Source: Pectobacterium araliae
GTDB lineage: Bacteria > Pseudomonadota > Gammaproteobacteria > Enterobacterales > Enterobacteriaceae
Length of the DNA: 64,000 nt
NCBI RefSeq assembly: GCF_037076465.1
Contig: NZ_AP028908.1
Location: forward strand, 682,001 to 746,000
Direction: 5' to 3'
Positions 60,873 through 64,000 of the stretch are shown here, piece by piece; the first letter of the stretch is position 1, and every line of letters begins with the position of its first letter. The position numbers and the translations under genes are program-made. Under the pieces are notes generated by a model that searched no databases, was not told the origin of the DNA, and saw only the letters and a list, made by a program, of their open reading frames with translations.

Positions 60873-61625
60873 ATGATGAAACGACTGCAAGATAAGTTTG
60901 CTTTGATCACCGGGGGCACCAGCGGTATTGGGATAGAAACCGCACGTCAGTTTCTGGCCGAAGGGGCGACGGTCGCCATCACTGGACGCGATGAGAAAAC
61001 GTTGGCACGTGCGCAGGCTGAGTTGGGCCATTCCACGCTGGCGATCCGTTGCGACGCTGGAGATATCCGTGCCCAGCACGATCTGGCACAGACGCTGACG
61101 CAGCACTGGCCGCGTCTGGACGTGCTGTATGCCAATGCTGGCGATGTCACCCATCGTCCGCTGGAAAGTTGGGACGAGTCAGCCTGGGATCGGCTTATGG
61201 CGACTAACCTTAAGGGGCCATTCTTTCTGGTTCAGGCACTGCTGCCGCTGCTGAACAACCCGGCATCGGTGATTTTGTGTGGATCAACCAGCGCCCATAT
61301 CGGCCTACCGCAAAGCAGCGCCTACGCCGCGAGTAAAGCAGGATTACTCTCACTGGTGCGCACGCTATCGGCGGAACTGGTGACGCGCGGCATTCGGGTT
61401 AACGGCTTGAGTCCGGGTCCGACTGAAACCCCTGCACTGGATAAATTAGGTCTTTCTCCCGAACAGCAATCCGCCATGCAGGAGCAAATTCGACAACTGG
61501 TGCCGATTGGCCGTATGGGAACCCCTTGGGAACTGGCGAAAGCGGCGGTTTTTCTCGCTTCTGACGAGTCCCGCTTTGTGGTTGGAACGGAACTGTTGGT
61601 CGACGGTGGTGTGGCTAATCTGTAG
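60873..61625 (+). CDS. Short-chain dehydrogenase/reductase
   Basis: A 250-aa NAD(P)-dependent oxidoreductase of the classical SDR type. The start MMKRLQDKFALITGG at 60873 has AGGACA upstream; the open frame extends 24 codons earlier, over the operator region. Cofactor loop TGGTSGIGIETA, NAG in LYANAGDV, catalytic Ser in ILCGSTSAH and YxxxK in SAYAASKAG, then the LSPGPTETP loop. The substrate is unknown. It is divergent from the HxlR gene and is followed by a terminator. Confidence 0.92.
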   Translation: MMKRLQDKFALITGGTSGIGIETARQFLAEGATVAITGRDEKTLARAQAELGHSTLAIRCDAGDIRAQHDLAQTLTQHWPRLDVLYANAGDVTHRPLESWDESAWDRLMATNLKGPFFLVQALLPLLNNPASVILCGSTSAHIGLPQSSAYAASKAGLLSLVRTLSAELVTRGIRVNGLSPGPTETPALDKLGLSPEQQSAMQEQIRQLVPIGRMGTPWELAKAAVFLASDESRFVVGTELLVDGGVANL

Positions 61626-61736
61626 AAGCATGCATTGTTCTTTCAACGTATGCGGACTGAATGAGCCGTCGGCACTGATGACGAACGAGTAGTACCATCA
61701 TGCTGTTTTCAACTGCGCTGGCAGAATTCATTCTGG

Positions 61737-61765
61737 GCCTGCGAAATCATTCGCAGGCATATTTT
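61737..61765 (+). terminator. Terminator before the glycerophosphodiester operon
   Basis: A perfect 9-bp stem GCCTGCGAA/TTCGCAGGC (61737-61745, 61750-61758) with a 4-nt loop is followed by ATATTTT. It insulates the Pho-box promoter from the dehydrogenase gene. Confidence 0.8.
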
Positions 61766-61782
61766 CCCTATCCGAAAACAAA

Positions 61783-61800
61783 CTGTCATTAAACTGACGC
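61783..61800 (+). promoter_or_regulatory. Pho box upstream of the ABC transporter operon
   Basis: CTGTCATTAAACTGACGC matches the PhoB consensus CTGTCATAWAWCTGTCAC at 15 of 18 positions, with both direct-repeat halves at the proper 11-bp period. A possible -10 (TAGCGT, 61814) follows, and the first gene starts 65 bp downstream. Confidence 0.75.
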
Positions 61801-61864
61801 CCCAGTGACACGCTAGCGTTCTAGGGTAAGGCCTCTGTATTTCACACTGAGCGACCCTTGAGTT

Positions 61865-62737
61865 ATGCGTGCAAAATGTTTTCCCTATCTTGTGCTGTTG
61901 CCGACGCTGGTTTTTTTGCTTGCCTTCACTTATTTCCCTCTGCTGCGTTCGGTCATCGACAGCCTGTATGACACGCGGCTGAATGCCGACACTCCGCTGT
62001 TCGTCGGTATGGATAACTTTGTGCGTCTGGTGCAGGACACGGTGTTCTGGCAAGCCTTGCTGAACAACGTGCTGTATATCCTGATGACGGTCGTACCCGG
62101 TGTGCTGCTGGCACTGTTACTGGCGGTGCTGCTGTGGGAAAACACGCGCGTTAACCGCTGGCTGCGTACCGCTTTCTTCTTTCCGATGATTATTCCGCTG
62201 GTGAGTGCCGCGACGCTGTGGTTGTTCATTTTTATGCCGGGGCTGGGGCTGCTGGATTACTACCTGGCTAAAGTGTTCGGTCCGATGAACAACAACTACC
62301 TCGGCATGAGCGACAGCGCGCTGGTGGCGGTGAGCGTTATCGGCATCTGGAAATTCGCGGGATACTACATGCTTTTTTTTCTCGCGGGTCTGCAAGCCGT
62401 TTCTGCTTCCGCACGCGAGGCGGCGCTGATGGAAGGGGCTTCCCGGCGTCAGGTGTTTTTCTACGTCACACTGCCGCTGCTGCGCCCAACCATCGCTTTT
62501 GTGGTCACCATCGCTTTTATCTACGCCATTACCCAGATCGACCATGTTGCTGTGATGACGCGCGGCGGGCCGAATAATGCGACGACCGTGCTGCTCTATT
62601 ACATCCAGGATCTGGCCAATGACACGCACGATCTGGGTAAAGCCTCTGCGGCCACTTTCCTGACGCTGGCGATGCTGTTCGCCTTTTCCATTATGAATCT
62701 GAAAGTGCTGGAGAAAGGGGCGCATTATGAGCGTTGA
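61865..62737 (+). CDS. ABC transporter permease, UgpA-like
   Basis: A 290-aa inner-membrane permease with six hydrophobic helices. The conserved EAA loop contacting the ATPase reads REAALMEGASRRQVFFYVTLP. It belongs to the MalF/UgpA class of carbohydrate and glycerophosphate importers (CUT1). Because the operon continues with a UgpE-like permease and gpdQ behind a Pho box, the cargo is probably glycerophosphodiesters or glycerol-3-phosphate. The ribosome site is poor (TTGAG). It overlaps the next gene by 11 bp. Genes for the binding protein and ATPase are not seen here and may follow beyond the window. Confidence 0.85.
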   Translation: MRAKCFPYLVLLPTLVFLLAFTYFPLLRSVIDSLYDTRLNADTPLFVGMDNFVRLVQDTVFWQALLNNVLYILMTVVPGVLLALLLAVLLWENTRVNRWLRTAFFFPMIIPLVSAATLWLFIFMPGLGLLDYYLAKVFGPMNNNYLGMSDSALVAVSVIGIWKFAGYYMLFFLAGLQAVSASAREAALMEGASRRQVFFYVTLPLLRPTIAFVVTIAFIYAITQIDHVAVMTRGGPNNATTVLLYYIQDLANDTHDLGKASAATFLTLAMLFAFSIMNLKVLEKGAHYER

Positions 62738-63632
62738 TCACCCGCATGTTGAGAACTTAAACGTTAACGTTCGGCATGTTGCAAATCGCAGCATTGCCAA
62801 CCGCCATCCGCTGCGCATCACAACACGCTTCACGCTGCCGCTGCTGCTGATTTGCGCCGCGTTACTGTGGATCAGTCCGTTTATTTGGATGCTGTCTTCC
62901 TCTGTCAGTGCCCGTAGCTTTGGCGTGGATATGGCCTCGCTGTTGCCGCGTCTCCCATTGACATTCGATAACTTCCGCGATGCGTGGGACAGTGCCGACT
63001 GGTTACGGCTTTACACCAATACGCTTTTCTTTGCGGTTGGCACCTTTCTGGTACAACTGGTGACGATCACCACGGCGGGCTACATCTTTGCCTATCACGA
63101 GTTCCGCGGCAAAACGCTGCTGTTCTACCTGCTGCTGATTCAAATGATGATCATGCCCGTCGTCATGATGGTACCGAACATGATGACGCTCAAACAGCTC
63201 GGTCTGCTCAATACCCTGACCGGCGTGATGATGCCGTATTTCGCCTCGGCGTTTGGCGTGTTCCTGATGCGTCAGGCGTTTCTCAATATTGCGAAAGAGA
63301 TCGAAGAAGCCGCCTTGATGGAAGGTTGCCGTTGGTGGCAGGTGGTGTTTCACGTCCTGATTCCGATGACCTGGCCGTCGATCCTGGCCTTCGCTACGGT
63401 CAGCATTACCTATCACTGGAATGAATACCTCTGGCCGCTGATGGTGCTCAACGACCCGGACAAACAGGTGCTGACCATCGGGTTGGTATCGTTCGCGATG
63501 GGTGCAGAGTCCGGCGGGCAGTGGGGATTGATCTGCGCGGGCACGCTACTGGTGTGCCTGCCGCTGATGGTGGCCTTTGTCGTATTCCAGAAGCAGTTCC
63601 TGAGCAGCTTCGGTTTCTCGGGCATTAAGTGA
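62727..63632 (+). CDS. ABC transporter permease, UgpE-like
   Basis: The partner permease, 301 aa, with six membrane helices and a cytosolic N-terminus of about 35 residues. EAA loop: EEAALMEGCRWWQVVFHVLIP. Other typical MalG/UgpE features are PFIWMLSSSVSARSFG, MPVVMMVPNMMTLKQLGLLN and YHWNEYLWPLMVL near the end. It is translationally coupled to the upstream permease through an 11-bp overlap. A 237-bp spacer with structured repeats separates it from gpdQ. Confidence 0.87.
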   Translation: MSVDHPHVENLNVNVRHVANRSIANRHPLRITTRFTLPLLLICAALLWISPFIWMLSSSVSARSFGVDMASLLPRLPLTFDNFRDAWDSADWLRLYTNTLFFAVGTFLVQLVTITTAGYIFAYHEFRGKTLLFYLLLIQMMIMPVVMMVPNMMTLKQLGLLNTLTGVMMPYFASAFGVFLMRQAFLNIAKEIEEAALMEGCRWWQVVFHVLIPMTWPSILAFATVSITYHWNEYLWPLMVLNDPDKQVLTIGLVSFAMGAESGGQWGLICAGTLLVCLPLMVAFVVFQKQFLSSFGFSGIK

Positions 63633-63643
63633 ATCGCTGATAA

Positions 63644-63831
63644 GGCCATACGGGTTACTTAAGCCCGTTGTTAGGGGAAACACAGGGGGAGGTTCCCGCG
63701 GGGAGGGCTCACCCCTGTGATCGCCCCGTGTATCTCGATGCTTAAGCGCTCGGCATTAGGCTATGCGGGTGACTTAATTCTATTTATCAGGAGCGATACG
63801 CTCCATGTATCTCGCTCCTTAAACAATCGGC
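63644..63831 (+). repeat. Imperfect tandem repeat with hairpins inside the operon
   Basis: Two related units fill the permease-gpdQ spacer. Left motifs at 63644-63662 and 63759-63777 agree at 16 of 19 bases; right motifs at 63727-63754 and 63804-63831 agree at 22 of 28. Each unit has its own hairpin: CACAGGGG/CCCCTGTG (63681-63688, 63712-63719) and GGAGCG/CGCTCC (63790-63795, 63799-63804). The family of the repeat is unknown. Confidence 0.7.
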
Positions 63832-63869
63832 GTTCGCCAACGGGCGAAATAACGGTAAAGGTGGTGGTT

Positions 63870-64000
63870 ATGTTGCTGGCACAAATTTCCGATCTGCATT
63901 TTCGCAGTGAGGGACGCAAGCTTTATGAATTTATTGATATTAACGGGGAAAATGCGGAAGTCATCAACCAGTTAAACGCGCTGCGTGAGCGGCCAGATGC
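63870..64000 (+). CDS. gpdQ: Glycerophosphodiesterase GpdQ, N-terminal part
   Basis: The window ends 43 codons into this gene. The visible [31 protein letters not shown] and [11 protein letters not shown] closely follow the start of Enterobacter GpdQ, a binuclear metallophosphoesterase that hydrolyses glycerophosphodiesters. The first metal motif DxH (Asp8, His10) is present. It follows the two ABC permeases on the same strand, so imported diesters would be cleaved to glycerol-3-phosphate and an alcohol. GGTGGT lies upstream of the ATG. Confidence 0.85.
   Translation, partial: MLLAQISDLHFRSEGRKLYEFIDINGENAEVINQLNALRERPD

Overview
The window is chromosomal DNA of an enterobacterium, most likely a soft-rot Pectobacterium. 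The housekeeping order closely follows the E. coli order (ftsH-folP-glmM-secG-leuU; metY-rimP-nusA-infB-rbfA-truB-rpsO-pnp-nlpI-deaD; yhbW-ubiV-ubiU-ubiT-yhbS-yhbQ; deoA-deoB-deoD; rimI-holD-rsmC; gcvT-gcvH-gcvP), and the accessory genes fit a plant-associated life: a GH43 xylosidase, acetoin synthesis, a Fur-controlled siderophore receptor, a secreted discoidin-domain protein and a glycerophosphodiester uptake operon. The genus assignment is recognition from memory, not a database result.

1-3600: end of ftsH, folP, glmM, secG and tRNA-Leu(GAG). 3600-18340: an accessory island between leuU and metY, two loci that lie close together in E. coli. It opens with a badly broken P4-type integrase next to leuU. 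It then carries a minus-strand orphan type VI secretion cluster (hcp, vgrG, DUF1795/Eag chaperone, PAAR-Rhs effector, immunity gene). The hcp gene has a near-consensus sigma-54 promoter. Downstream of the immunity gene sit a duplicated terminator and the 3' scrap of an older cassette. The island continues with a decayed gene of unknown function, a convergent sugar transporter/beta-xylosidase pair in AT-rich DNA, and a scar of two insertion sequences.

18340-30830: metY and the translation/RNA-metabolism block. 31000-37600: eptC (LPS phosphoethanolamine transfer), yhbW, the O2-independent ubiquinone genes ubiUV (minus) and ubiT (plus), yhbS and yhbQ. 37600-41900: a deo nucleoside-catabolism operon with a deoP2-like double CRP site but no deoC behind it. 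42000-45100: Fur-box/TonB receptor flanked by an intact discoidin-domain gene and a broken fragment of a second copy. 45300-49360: rimI-holD, rsmC, an aldo-keto reductase divergent from a LysR regulator. 49459-49854: three tandem tRNA-Leu(CAG) genes.

49976-64000: a DUF1435 membrane protein, the budR/budAB acetoin locus, fucO, the glycine-cleavage operon gcvTHP, an HxlR regulator divergent from a short-chain dehydrogenase with a palindrome between them, and, behind a good Pho box, two ABC permeases followed by the start of gpdQ. That last group reads as a phosphate-starvation operon that imports and hydrolyses glycerophosphodiesters.

The least explained parts are the Rhs toxin tip with its immunity gene and displaced remnant (4975-5930), the decayed gene with a G7 tract at 13141-13802, and the long deo leader (37758-38440) that has the classical operator but lacks the first gene.
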